A DNA stretch of 64,000 nucleotides from Strigamia acuminata (lineage: Eukaryota > Arthropoda > Chilopoda > Geophilomorpha > Linotaeniidae): the NCBI GenBank assembly GCA_949358305.1, contig OX442317.1, positions 7,134,186 through 7,198,185 on the forward strand. Direction: 5' to 3'. The notes under the pieces are model-generated. The model made no database searches and was not told the origin of the DNA. It saw nothing but the letters and a program-made list of their open reading frames with translations. Below are positions 34,861 to 47,607 of this stretch, piece by piece; the first letter of the stretch is position 1; the number at the start of each line of letters is the position of its first letter. The translations under genes and the position numbers were made by a program.

Positions 34861-37800
34861 GTGTCAAGTTCCACAAGTGCAGCTTAAAATTTAAAATTAG
34901 AGGGATAACGCTTAGGCCACGGAATTTAAATTAGAATTGTACACGCAGCTTACCATTCATTTTTAATAGACTTTATGTTGTGGTTTTGCCAAAGTAGTTG
35001 CAACTATCAGTTGCGTGCAACTGTGATCTGATTCAGTGTGTTTTGAGTAATCCCGGTGGGAATTTTTCATGTGATTTCGCTGAGTGCTTTTTAACAACTT
35101 ACACAAACCTGTGGAAATTTATCACAAACAGGCTGTCCCATTCTATTTTTAAAGATGATCATTTTAAGTATTTCAACAAACAACACTCATCACTGTCAAC
35201 TTGTATGCTGATAACAATGCAAAATGACAACAACAACAAAAAAAAAGTTACATCTAAATTAGCTATTTATTTATTTATTATTTTTATTATTTTTTTTAAA
35301 CTTTATCACAATTTTTTTTTCACTAAAACTACACACATTGTACTTGACATTATTGACGTATTTAATAGAAAACCGATGATGTGTGAAATTTTTTTTGAGT
35401 TTGCCAATGCCCTTCAGATCCATTAAGACATTAAGGTGAGACAGGAGAAAAAAACCACCCAACACAACACACGAATAAGTCCTCTTTTTCTCATATCACC
35501 ACCGCAACACGCCTATCACGATTTTTTCCTTTGCAGTGGGGGAATGGGGGTACTTTCTTTAGCTACGCCAGAAGCTCTTCTTCAAACCTATTAGGTAGCA
35601 ATAGCTCATTTTTTTGCAAGAAACTTTTTCCCCATCATTGAATTTGCCATTCCCCAATTAAAAAAGACATGCCCATGCTCTTTGGCAACTTCTCGTCTAG
35701 TAATGATGGAATGGGATGAGAATGATGGAAAGGAAAAGTTCAATATTAGTTTGTGTAGGATTGTATGGATGTGTTTTCATCAAGTTTAAGTAAATGGTAA
35801 TGGAGCGAATTCAATGATGAGCGGTCATTACGAAGATATGTAAATCTCTATCTTTTAATATTCAGAACAACCAGGTGGCGTTGCCGAGACAGCGTCACAA
35901 AAAGTGATACAAGAGCAAACAATACAAATATGCGAAATGGAGCAGTGCATTCAATTATATTACAGCTAGGCAATAAATGTTGTTAACTATAGGCTTGTCC
36001 AATTTAATTAATAAAAACTAGTACTTTAAAGAAAAAATACCAGTGGGAGGGCTTGATCTTTACCCCCGGTCTAGCTCGAGACCTGATCCCCAGTCCGATT
36101 TTACTAGCCAAGCTCTTTGCACGCGTTTTCGCGTTCATTAAGTTTTTTGGCTATTTTTATCTTTTTTTCCGTCTTTTACGCTTTTCAACCTTTGTTTACG
36201 ATGAATTCGATCAAAACTAGAAGTAAGAAGTCTTTAAAGTTGCTTATGATTTATGTCGTTTTTAAATTTCCCTTGTTTTGAAAACTTGATGTAAAAATAT
36301 GTTTCACACAACATCTTATTGGTGTTTAAGGTGCTAAGCAGTAGGCAACAACAGAAATGCGTTGCTAGGTAACAAAAATGTTGGGCTCAGCAGCTCACTG
36401 TTTAAGACCACTTGCCGATTCAGAATTGTTTGAATATATTTTTATTTTTTTTTGTATTTTCAAACAGGGTTTTAAAACATTGAAATTCAGTTGTTTTCTG
36501 CCGGATAAAATATTTCCTTGTAGATTATTGCGAGGCTTATAAATATATAGTAACTTGTGGATTTAGCAAAGCTTTTAATAGCGGCAGACATGTTTTATTT
36601 CGCAATCTTTTTGGATGTCTGTCTTTACATATTAAACGAGTCAATTTATATTATTTTACGATTGAAAATTGCGATTGTCTTGAATACAACGAGAAGTAAA
36701 TTGAAATGCAATGTGATTTTCTTTGTCTCCATCGGTTTAATATCCTGGTTATTCGATTGAAATATGAGATCGTTTCATCTGATTGGATGTGCTAATGAAA
36801 CGAGGCGTGGAATATTAATTAAATGCTTTAATTAAATGTCCATTTCGCTCTGCAAACTATTTAAGTGTCTTCAACCAATTATTTTTTTTTAAAAATTCCG
36901 CTTTTTCAACTATCTTATTAATTCCCCTGCAAATTAAAATTTAAAAAAAGATGAAATTATATTGAAAAATTAAAAAAAACAATTTAAATCTCGCATTAAA
37001 CGAAAAGAAAACAAACTATTGCATTTCCTCCTACTAAATCTTGCATGAAATCAATCGATTACCATCGCCAATTCACGTAAAAGCAGAGACAAACAAACCT
37101 TGTTGGAATGACACACGTTGCAATAAATTGTTAAGGGTAACTTTGCCTGAATCTTACTTGGAATGTTTTAGAGACCTTGTAAGTCTCACTGACCATCAGT
37201 TGGATCACAGACCCAAAAAAGAAACAAAACCAAAATGGAAAAAAGGCTGAGTTTTCTCTTGAGACGAGCCGTCTGTAAGCGTGATGTCCTCTAAGAGATT
37301 TCAGGCCAACGTTAAGCTGCAAGTGAGGGAAGGTACACAAGACACTATTTCCACAAGAAATCCTGTTATTTTCTCGTCACTCCTAAAAGCCTTCTTTTTC
37401 TTTCTCGCCCTACCCCTTTTTCATTTCTTTTTTTTGTCTTCTTCATACAATATTCGATCATGGTTTTTCAATCATCACTTTAGGAAATTGCCTTACTTTT
37501 CACACCCCTTTATTCCAGTATCTTTTCTCCTCAATATTTTATCATTTTACAGCTGGAGATAATAAACATAAAAGAAAAGAGGATTTTAAAACCTCTTATT
37601 TATTTCCAAAATAAGATTTCAGATAACATTTCTAAAGGAGAGATTGTTTTTATATTTTATTTTTATATTGATTAAAAAGTAAAAAAAAAAAAATTTAAAA
37701 AAAGGTCATCAATGAGTTTGTATTAAACAATTAATAGAAGAATTATAAAAAAAATTAGTTACATAAATATTTCGCATTAAGCATGATTCATGTCTTATAA

Positions 37801-39117
37801 GGTTGGAAAGGTCGCCACATAAAAGGGGTTATTATTTTGCCTCTGTGACAACAAATGAGGTGAACTGTGCGCGCACAAATTGCAGATGGACAATGCTGGG
37901 ACCCACTCTAGATGACAATTGCTTAGGTCATGATCCATGACATCCATCCTAACCTTATTGCATTGTTTGCTTGTCTGAATCCTCAATACTTGACAAATTC
38001 ACTGCAATTCAGCCTCTAACAAAACAGTTAAGTCTGCACTCAGCAAACGAATTTATCTTCAATAGAGAATTTATTAAGCAATAAACACATGATGTAACTA
38101 AAGTAACTTGTGGCTTGAAATGACACCCTATCGTCAATCCTTTGTGGCCAATTCGCTGTCTGAGGAGCACTGATGACTTGATAGAAGTGGTGCTTCTCTG
38201 CCTGGCACCGGAAGGGAGAATCGAGCAGAGTGAGCAGAAGCATATCGACAAAGGTCTGCAGTGAAGTCTAACTTTTGATTATTGAAGATAAGCAAAGCGA
38301 TAGGGGCATTCATTCCATGTTTTATTAATGAGTTTATTGTTGTTTATTTAGTTTATTTTAGCATTATTGGGCCTTAAACAATGAAGAAGTAGAAGTAAAA
38401 TAATGCAAGTATGTTCACACTTGTTTAAAGTTAAAATAAGGATTATCCAATGAGAATTAAGGGGCAAGATCTTGATCCAGTAGATTTTTGCTTACTTTAC
38501 TGCTAAAACAATCCAACAATAACGACTGGAATTAGGAAATCAATTCTTTTCATTTCTCACAAGGGTTATAATTAATGATAAATCAATAAAAATACAAAAT
38601 ACGGGAGAAAACAAAAGAGCAAAGTGATTAAGACCATACTTTTCAAGTCATAAGAATAATGGCCGATAGCTTTGGCGGTTATTCTGTTTGCTTTGCCAAG
38701 TGAATGTTGTTTGGTTTTAGAAGTGATGGTACATTTGTGTTTAACGAACCGCCCTAGATGGTGTTGTAAATAATGTAGTGATAGTGAATTTCAAAATGAA
38801 AAGTTTGATTCGATTTAGGAACTGCAAGACAGTTTCCGAATAATTCTTAAGACTGCTTCACGAAAGCTTATATTCGCACAAGTTTATTTTTAATTTACGC
38901 TTAATGCACTCGTTTGAATGGCTTTAAATTGATTGGTTACATAAATATTTATCTTCAGGGTTATTAAAATTGAAAATTAATCGTTTGAAAATTTTTGCGC
39001 AGCTAGCAGTAAATTAACATTTGAAACCGATTAAAATTCTCCACATTTAATGAAAACGTTAGGCACTGTCAAGTTGCCCGTTTTTAAAAAAAATATATAT
39101 ATAATTTTACATATTAC

Positions 39118-39603
39118 AGAGTTTGCAGGATGCATTTTTCCCTTACAGTTAAGCACTATACGGTATAAAAATAGTGTAAGGGAAAAATGATAAATTAAGT
39201 TTTTGCTGCACTTTTCCCTTATCACTACACTATTTCAGCCAACTACTGACAGTTAGTAATTTTGGGCCTAAAAATTCAATTTGGGGGCGTAAATGTGCAA
39301 ATTTCTGCATAAAATTCCAGTATTATGCCTATAAAGTATGGTTTTGGGCCTAAATTTCAATTTTGGGCCTCACTTATCATTCAATCTACGTACCTATGAC
39401 TGTGATGTGTTTGATCGGGACAACAAAATTATCGCCATTTGCAATGGGTGGAGCTAACAATATAGTGTTCTCAATTCTGATTGGCTGCGCTATATTTTAA
39501 TTTAGTGTTGAAAACGATACATTAAAGATTTTTTCCTTACGATATGGCACTAAAATAGTGTAACGTAGAGAAAAATAAGGGAAATATGCATCCCGCAAAC
39601 TCT
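39118..39603. mobile_element. 486-bp MITE with AGAGTTTGCRGGATGCAT ends
   Basis: The left end AGAGTTTGCAGGATGCATTT, then TTCCCTTA, pairs with TAAGGGAAATATGCATCCCG, then CAAACTCT. Subterminal AATAGTGTAA words occur on both arms. It is non-coding. A short inner palindrome (TTTTTCCCTTAC/GTAAGGGAAAAA) sits in the left arm at 39136-39188. Confidence 0.75.
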
Positions 39604-40319
39604 CTATTATTGGCACTATTGTGTTAATACACTGTTCTAACTGACTGTACTTGTAGTTAGTTGAGTCGTAGCGACTTGTTTTATCTCTGCAACTGCAGGC
39701 TCGAAGTGTTTACAACTTCTGGTTTTTAACTGTGAGCTTCCCAATAAACTTCGATTGCAGCTTACGACTGCAATGAAAAAACATTCCTAGCCGAAATAAT
39801 CAGAAAAATGCATTTGGGCCCTGCTTCTCCAACTCTAATCTTAGAGCCCTTTCATGTTATGAGACCAATAAAAGAACGAGCCGAGAGATGTAAATACGGC
39901 CTTTACTTTGCTGAAAAATTCGCACCTATCGCAATGAAGCTCATCCGGGCAATATCGTAACTTATAAAACGTCGATAGTAGATTGAAGTATAATGCAAAC
40001 GTGACTGCGTGGAGCGTAAAGTTGGGAAAATCTATATTTACTATCATTTTGTCATCAAAATAAATAGATCAACAACAATTGCGCGTCTATGTATTAAAAT
40101 ATGCAACAGTGTGAAAAAAGATGACATTCAGAGCAGATGAAAATAATAATCTTGCAAACTGGACTCGAAAATCCAATTATTTTAATTGTGCAGATTAACG
40201 CCCAGTGCACCTTAAAATTTAAAGGATAAACATTAGATTTTAAAGCAGCGGTTACGTTTGGACAGTGGTTTATTCTTTACAAAAGAATCTCTTAAACATT
40301 AAGAAATACTCGGAATTTA

Positions 40320-40470
40320 CATATATTGGGGAACACGGCAACCATGGAAACGCCATAGCATTTCGCGGAATTGAGTATATTATTTGTAATGCATTTCATA
40401 ATACAATTGAAAAAATGCATTTTGATAATGCATTCATATTTGACAAATAATAATATTTGGAATTCATTTC
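40320..40470. repeat. TGCATT-rich dispersed repeat, copy
   Basis: It contains GTAATGCATTTCATAATACA, AAAATGCATTTTGATAATGC and ATTCATATTTGACAAATAAT, shared with 23400-23440 and 47370-47400. Confidence 0.6.
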
Positions 40471-41588
40471 TTAAACCCTTCTTGGAAATACGAAGAATTA
40501 TGCTTGAAGCGAGAATAACCTTAGCTATACAAATAGTTCGATATTGTATAAATATGGCATTAGTAGCAAATCGTTAGTTCCAACATTGATATTGACTCGG
40601 AACTTGGACTTTAATAGCTTCCTCTGTACATAAAATTGATGCCAATTAATGGTGGCAAAAGTTGTTAGAAATTTACTTGCAAAGGAGTTTCGGAAATGAC
40701 AAATTTCCTGCAACCTTTGCAGAGTGCGCAGAATTGTTCATCAAGTTTGTTGGAGCAACTCGGAAATTTATCCGAAATAATACAATGTCAATAATTGAGG
40801 AATGGTTTCGATTTGCCAATAGCGAATCCCAGCAAAGCTGTACGCATGCCGAGCTCATTTATCATTAAGGGCTCACACTAGACTTGAGCAAATAAGTCAT
40901 ATTTCAATAGAAGAGCCAACTGTGTGTGTTCTCCAATCTGCAGGCAGCGGTCTAGAGCCCAAAGTCAACAACAAAGTTGTGTAGCTATCGGAGAAAATCT
41001 TTAGTATAAGCAGTGATTTCTTTTTAGCCTTGCGATTCTATAGGCACTTGTATGTGCCTGCACTGAATTTGGAATTAGGTCTGGTGTAGAGGCATTATGA
41101 ATGCAATAAGCCTACAAGGCTTTGGACTACTGATAAGTGAAAACAACTTTATTCTGTTATCTTTTTTTTATGGTCAAAGAATTCATATGTAGACCTGTAA
41201 TAAAAGAGGCTATTTTCTACAAAGGTATGAATAACATGCTTCGCTTGAATCACTAAAAGGTTTTTATGTACGTGTTGTTTGCTGTTATAAAATGTACAAC
41301 TGAATATTGTGTGGTCGGTCCCATCACAACTTAATATACTCATAGAGAGCTGCATTCAATAGACCACTGGAGAATTATGACTTAATGCAGTTTGGATCCA
41401 CAATAAGAAATCTTCAAATTAACAATGTTATAATGTTATTTTGCAATACTTTTTCTCATAGAGGGAGGCAATCATTGTTACGATCCACATGATTAAATCA
41501 CCTGACCTCATTTTTCCAAAGGGATATTCCTGCCTAGGGGTACGACATACGGGTGGAATCTTGTACACCTTCTAAGATTCTACTAGGA

Positions 41589-41700
41589 CAGGGGTCGGCA
41601 ACCTTTTGAGACGGAAGAGCCAAAAGTTACAATTTAGGGTTAGGATTAGGATTAGGTATATAGGTATCTTGACATCGAAAGAGCCACATCCGTATCTCTC
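41589..41700. mobile_element. Orphan hAT-like 5' end
   Basis: CAGGGGTCGGCAACCTTTTG followed by AGAGCCAAAAG and, later, AGAGCCACA is a terminus type common in hAT elements. No matching right end was found nearby, so the element is probably truncated. It contains a short TTAGG-like run (41635-41659). Confidence 0.4.
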
Positions 41701-42286
41701 GATTCCTGCGAGACCTATGGTAAACTCACGAATTAAATTAATGTTTGGGGGACCCACCGGCAATCTCAGATGGTTCTCATCATTGACTAATTTAAGACAT
41801 CGTGTCTAACATCTGCCACTTGCGTCCAACTGCGTTTCTTGCGGTTTCCCCAGGTTTTGGTCAGGTTTTGAAAGTGCTCCTAATAACCATGTATGTCAAG
41901 TTGATTCATATACACAATAATAATTTTATCTGATTCTGTTATCCAATCCAATCCTCGGTTCTAACCATCCAATCTTGTTTTCTACATCTTCTAATTTTAC
42001 AGTACATCCATCGATTCAATCCCATACTTCATCAAGTTCTATCTCAAGTTCCATTCTGTTCAATCCCATTCTCTAATGTATATAACTTAGGTTTAGATTT
42101 CTTTTCCTTTTTTATACCGTTGCCATCGATTGTTAGTTTATTTATTTTTTCTCTTTGATGTATCTTTGTGTGCACACATCTAGGTTTTGCATCTAAGCTT
42201 GTCACGGCCATGGGCATGTTTTCTCATCTAATATTTAAGTTTACGCAAGCAGTTTGCGCATCTATTTATTCTCATATCTGATTCGC

Positions 42287-42411
42287 ACTGTATTCTGGGA
42301 TGACAACATGTAACAAACATGCTTAATTGGCAAGCAATGCTTGATAAGTGATTGCTGTTATCCAATCAGCGCACAGAACAACAAATGAATAAAAAATAAC
42401 ACAAATACGTG
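42287..42411. repeat. Left arm of a 125-bp inverted pair
   Basis: ACTGTATTCTGGGATGACAA..GGCAAGCAATGC..ATTGCTGTTATCCAATCAGC..CAGAACAACAAATGAATAAA matches 44094-44220 in reverse complement. Similarity stops at both edges. The two arms could be the ends of a 1.9-kb element or two separate copies of one repeat. Confidence 0.6.
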
Positions 42412-44093
42412 TTCATTTTATCCTTTCAGCGCATCTCAAATTGTTTAATCAATTCGAACATTCTGACAAGCTTACAGCTTTGGTTTTTATGAAAATTGCC
42501 TTTTATTGGACAAACACTGATAGTCTGTATTAATATGTAGATAGATTGACCTCAGCCGGTAGTTAAATTTTATTAGTTGTAGTAGACACAGCTTCTATGG
42601 TGATTTCAATCTTTGTTTTGGCAATTTGTTTGTGGTGTTTCCAATGTGTGTGAAATGAAAACCAAGCAGGATTAAGTAGGATATCTGATTGCTGAAGTTT
42701 CTCTACGTTTCGTTGTCCAATAATTTGTTGCTTGTTTTCATTTCCTCGACCGATGAACTAATGGAATTGGAATTTGGAGAGAATGCAACTTGTGCATTTT
42801 TGTAACACTGAGGAATAGATTAAAACTTAAGTTAATGGCCTGAGCTGTATCATTGAAAGCAGAATGTCTGCTTCATTAATTAAAAGCGCTGCAACAAAAG
42901 CTTAAGATTGTTAAATTGCAATAAAAAAAATGTTGTCATGTGATTAAAGCGGAAAAACAAATAGATTGCAAGCAGAAATAAATAAGAAAACAACACGCCG
43001 GAAGAAAGCGACGGTTGGAGAAACAAAAATTCTGGATAAATGCTTTAAGTTATGGAACCACTCAGGAAAGCGAGATTAATTCAGGTTCGAAAATTCGAGC
43101 AACAATCTAATCCAAACTTAAAACGAATTCAAATGTTTGAAGCAGGGCTGAAAAAATGATTTTATTATTCATCCAAACAAAGAAAATGACTTTTCCTGTA
43201 TTAAATTGTATTGGATCTAACCCAGCATTTTTGTGGTCACCTTTATTATTCTCATGGGAGTAAAACAAAAATGAGAAATATGCTAATAACATGCAAATTG
43301 TGCCATATACACAAGAATTTCTGAGCAAAGGCTTTTATTGAAATGAAAGAGAAGAAGAAAGAAAAAAAGTGGCAAGTAGGTATGAGAGGAAAATGTCGAA
43401 TATAAAGTGAATAGAAGCTCTTAAAATGGAGGTCAATCTAAAGGCAACCTCTGGCTTCAGTGCCAAATGCTTAGCTGATTTGGACACAGTCCACTGCATT
43501 TATTGGATCGAAGGGTTCTTTTGTATGAACACCAATTTGAATGGGCCTTTTGCTTTCATGCTAAATTGCTTGAATAGTTGGTCTCAATGGCAGCTGAGCT
43601 GACTGATGCATGCCGTAGCATTCATTTGCTTAGTGCCGGAGTCAATCAAACGACTCCGTAGTCTTGAATAGAAACTTTATTTATCACAAGTTTGAAACAG
43701 TTCATAAACTCATTTAGACTAACCACGATTTTAAACGACACATTTAGACTTTGAGTGTTTGGCACTCCATTTTCTTTGATTGATAATTTGTGATGCTGCC
43801 CTTGCGCAACGCTACCTATGTTTTTCATTGATTAAAATAACTCGCGCAAATTTCCTACGACCGACTGGTCACTTTCTTGACTCCATCCATTTACATCCAA
43901 CTGCATCCAACTTTAATCCATTACAATCCAAACACATCAAGACTAACCACGATTTTAAACAACTCATTTAAACTGCCTTTTAAACTGATTATCTCGATTT
44001 AACTTTTAAAATGGCGACAGATTCAGTCTGTTCTCAGTCGCAGTGGGCATGTGCACAACATTTAAACAACAAACCATGAACCATGGACATGGA

Positions 44094-44220
44094 CACGTAT
44101 CCGTGTTATTTTTTAATGATTCGTTGTTCTGGGCGCTGATTGGATGACAGCAATCACGTGTCCATGCATTGCTTGCTAACTAAGTATGTTTGTTACTTGT
44201 TGTCTTCCCAGAACACAGTA
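44094..44220. repeat. Right arm of the 125-bp inverted pair
   Basis: Reverse-complement partner of 42287-42411, for example GCGCTGATTGGATGACAGCA and TGCATTGCTTGC. The space between the arms (42412-44093) has no transposase-like ORF. Confidence 0.6.
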
Positions 44221-44301
44221 TGGCTGGATATTATGTGGCGCCATCGGTGGCAAAACGCTTTGTATTTGTGGATACGTTAAACATGACTGTACGAACGCAC
44301 C

Positions 44302-44733
44302 TATACTCTTGTTCGACTCAAGAGGGTGCCCTTCTCCCATTGGTCGAGCCGTATCACTGGTGTAGTGATCCAAAAATGTAGACCCAAACACCAGAAATGC
44401 ATTACAATGTACAGACATTGTAATCTATTGCCTAGGCAACTGCCAAAAATTCAAAACTGTTTACTATCCAGACATAGTAACCAATAAACATAACAAACAT
44501 GAGTTTTACATTTACCCGGTATATGTGCATAAAACTTTATTTCCTAAATGGAAATAACATTTTTTTTTAATAAAAATAATCAAAATTATATCAACTTAAA
44601 TGGTAATAGCAATCACAAAACGTAAGAAAAATAAAAACTACTTCTCCTAGTGATAGTAATACAAACTTGAGGTAGGAGTAATGCGGCTCAGCCAATGGGA
44701 GAAGGGCACCCTCTTGAGTCGAACAAGAGTATA
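44302..44733. mobile_element. TATACTC-family MITE, copy 3
   Basis: 432 bp. The ends TATACTCTTGTTCGACTCAA, then GAGGGTGCCCTTCTCCCATT, are mirrored at 44680-44733. The outer arms are like copy 1; the interior (GTAGACCCAAACACCAGAAA, TTGCCTAGGCAAC) is like copy 2, so it links the two subfamilies. Confidence 0.87.
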
Positions 44734-45447
44734 GTGAGTTTATTTGGTCCTGAAAGGGCTGAAGTCCAGGGTTTTCACTTGGACTCGAGATTTTCGCATT
44801 TTATTTACTTTGAAACATCATATTTGGTGGTTTTGCAATTCTCTCTCTTCTTTTTTTTTTTTTTTTTTTATACATGAATGTGATTGTTAAGTGACATAGA
44901 GTATCTAGTTTCTGCACACATGCAATTGAATAATAAGCACCATTTGTTTTGAAGAGATTGAATAAAATGAAATTTTGAATTCAGAATTGGATGTTATAGG
45001 AAGAAGTAATACGCAAACCTGCTCAGAGCTATAACCCCTGGATTGCTATTGGAATGTGTGGGTGTATGAAATATTCAAACTCATACATGGGAATATAAAC
45101 ACACAATTCAATTTTATTTATGTTTTCTTTTTTTTTTTGTAGAATATTTATACAAAAACAAGTTTCATGAATTTTTTTTCTCCAAAATGAGATTATTTCG
45201 TATTTATTGACTTTCTTTTCTTCTAAGATTGTATCTGTAACTAACTTAGAATGAGACAATTTACTGCGTGTTTACAAAGTCGGGCTTTCAGAACATTTCG
45301 TTTAGTGCTTGCTAATTGCTAACTTTGTTTACGAATTTTTTCGTTTCATTTTTTCTTTTTTTTTTGGTTTACAGCAACGAAATTGTAAGTTATTCATTTC
45401 ACAATAGAATTTTGAATTTCTCAATTTTTGTATCGAAATTAAATGCT

Positions 45448-45472
45448 AAAAAAAAAAAAAAAAAAAAAAAAA
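45448..45472. repeat. Poly-A tract
   Basis: About 25 A residues with no identifiable retroposon body upstream. Confidence 0.85.
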
Positions 45473-46619
45473 TGGACAAAAAATTGCAAAATCGGAAGTG
45501 TGCAACTTGTAGTTGAGCGCTGCTCATTTCATTTCTGAAGAAAACGGAAGGACGAAATTGTCCCGATTTGTTAAATCGTCTTGCAATAATAGCACTCATT
45601 TCTATCTTGCTTCAAAACTTCACCGGTCATTCTGCTTGCTTTGTGAAGTGATTTGAAATTGTCTTTTAAGGAATAATGGTACATTTCACCCTAAGTGGTT
45701 TAAATAACGTCGTATTAGTCAAATTGAAATGCAAAATTGCACTTTGAAGTGCGAAACGGATTCTGTATACCACGACTCTGCACTGCCCGAGCGACTTAAT
45801 TATTCCGTGTCTTTATTCTTCAATCGTGTACTCTTTAATATCTGACACGATTATAAAAGTTTGTTTTACAGTGTGGAACAATTAAAAGCCTCAAGTGCAC
45901 CCGACCTTAATTTATTTGAATTAGGATAATTCTGTGGATGCAGCAAATTATATTAATTCCTTTAATTTTGCTGAGTAGCAACAGCACACGTTATGTAATT
46001 GTTTACAAGAAATTTATTTTCTTGCTTTTATTACGGCGAAAAGTGAAAATACGACAAAACTTAAAGAATTTCGAACATTTTTGCGATTTTGGATTTTTGA
46101 CGGTTCCGGTGATTTACGGGAATGTTTCACCTGTTTAATTTTAAGCATGGAAAGCTATAACTTTACAAGTATTGCTTCAACTGAAACGTCTGAACTGAGT
46201 GATAGACCAATCAAACGAGTGCAAACAGTTTAAATGTTGGAGCCAGCGAACCGGCAATGTTGCACATTAATTCTGCCTTTCCACCTTGGTCCGTTCATCT
46301 CTGTCGCTCAAATTTAAATGAGCTAATGAGAAAATCAATTCCCAACTCACAGTTTGCAAGATAGCTCCAGTAATTACTGCGGTTGTGTAGTTAACAAACA
46401 CTTACCTGCGTTAAATAAAAATTAGCATGTCACGCCAAAACGCCAGATAAATCATTATCAGCAGCTTTAATTTCTTTTTTACACCTCCGACACACCTGAG
46501 CATGCAAATCAATGTTTGTTCCAGGCTTCCCCCGAATGTTAACCAAGAAACACATCTTTTTCTTTATTTATTTACTTGACTTACATGTTAACATGGTCGT
46601 ATTGTTGCATTTACTCAGA

Positions 46620-46757
46620 GGACTGGAGGAACTAGAGAAAACCCAGTTGAGGAGGTGGCAGATGTTCTTGTCATAGAAACAGTACCTTAAATCAAACAAG
46701 AATGAGAAACATCTGCGATTCCCAGTGTGCCATCCATCCATGTACTGACCAGGCCCA
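46620..46757 (-). mobile_element. SINE with a 5S-rRNA-derived head, copy 2
   Basis: On the minus strand, 46757-46717 reads GGGCCTGGTCAGTACATGGA, then TGGATGGCACACTGGGAATC, matching the 3' half of 5S rRNA. The next 90 bp (GTCATAGAAACAGTACC.., GAGAAAACCCAGTTGAGGAG) resemble 15125-15250 (GTCATGGAAACAAAG.., GGAAAACCTAGTTTGTG). The 5S part is cut short by a hAT-like end starting at 46756. Confidence 0.6.
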
Positions 46758-47010
46758 GTGGCGGATTAAAGTATCTCAAAGCCCCCGACGGGCACTCAAT
46801 CTACAAACATTTTCACGACTTACAAATGGGGGGGAAATTGTATGGAGCGTAAACAGAAAATGTAATATATAGTGATAGTGAAATGTATTGCAAAATAAAA
46901 TATTGAAGGAAAGGGAGAAAAGGTGTTTTGAGGCCTCCAGAGCATCTCGAGCTTCTTTGAGCTGGTATTTCACTGAAAGCCCACGAGGCACTCGCTCGGG
47001 CCCTCGACTC
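46756..47010. mobile_element. hAT-like remnant beginning CAGTGGCGGATT
   Basis: CAGTGGCGGATTAAAGTATC followed by AAAGCCCCCGACGGGCAC is a frequent hAT terminus. The right end was not identified; 46975-47010 has related GC-rich words (CCCACGAGGCACTCGC). It is probably decayed. Confidence 0.35.
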
Positions 47011-47244
47011 TTGGCTTCAGTGACCTTTGTTATTTTATATAGTTAAAAGTTTACACCTTCTGCACAACACTTAAGGTGTCGCATATTCATTATGTTGGGT
47101 GCACAATAATAAGGGAGTTTATTAAATGTATGATTTTGTAATTTTGTGATTTTGCATTCATTGGAAAATCAATCATGTTTGATGTCAGATTAAATCGCAG
47201 AATTTTGCATTTGTGCATTTTAAAGATTCTGAAAATAGTCGTCT

Positions 47245-47420
47245 TTTGAAATGCATTGGGATTCAAGAGGATGCATAATACATTTTTGCATGTTGTTGGT
47301 TTGCAAATGATAAAAAATTTAGGTAAAATGTATTACGGAGTATGAAATATTATTATTTGTCAAATATGAATGCGTTTTCAAATGCATTATTTAATGTACA
47401 AATAATATTCTTATTTCTGC
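47245..47420. repeat. TGCATT-rich dispersed repeat, uninterrupted copy
   Basis: TTTTGAAATGCATTGGGATT, then CAAGAGGATGCATAATACAT and TTTTGCATG. It shows the site that is occupied by the pogo-like element in the copy at 5985-6370. Confidence 0.65.
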
Positions 47421-47582
47421 AAAATGCTACACATATTGAAATGCTTTCAGAGCAATATATTTTTTAACCAACCAACTATAAAACCCCCCACTTCTTTCAT
47501 CAACTCAAATTAATGTTTAATTATCTTTTATTCATTTAATTCGTTTTTACCTTGTAATTTATTCCATGGGAGTGCTTTAAAT

Positions 47583-47607
47583 AAAACAAACAAACAAACA
47601 AACAAAA
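47583..47607. repeat. AAAC microsatellite
   Basis: Five to six AAAC units; a simple repeat. Confidence 0.8.

Noticed and set aside
41635-41659. TTAGG-like run as an interstitial telomere repeat
   Set aside because: Only about four imperfect units (GGGTTAGGATTAGGATTAGG) inside a hAT-like end; chance or element-internal repeat is enough.
43107-43328. Minus-strand ORF with a hydrophobic N-terminus and a phase-1 GT (AAAG|GTGACC), also considered as the signal exon
   Set aside because: The donor is a poor match to consensus and the composition is not distinctive. It cannot be supported without transcript data.
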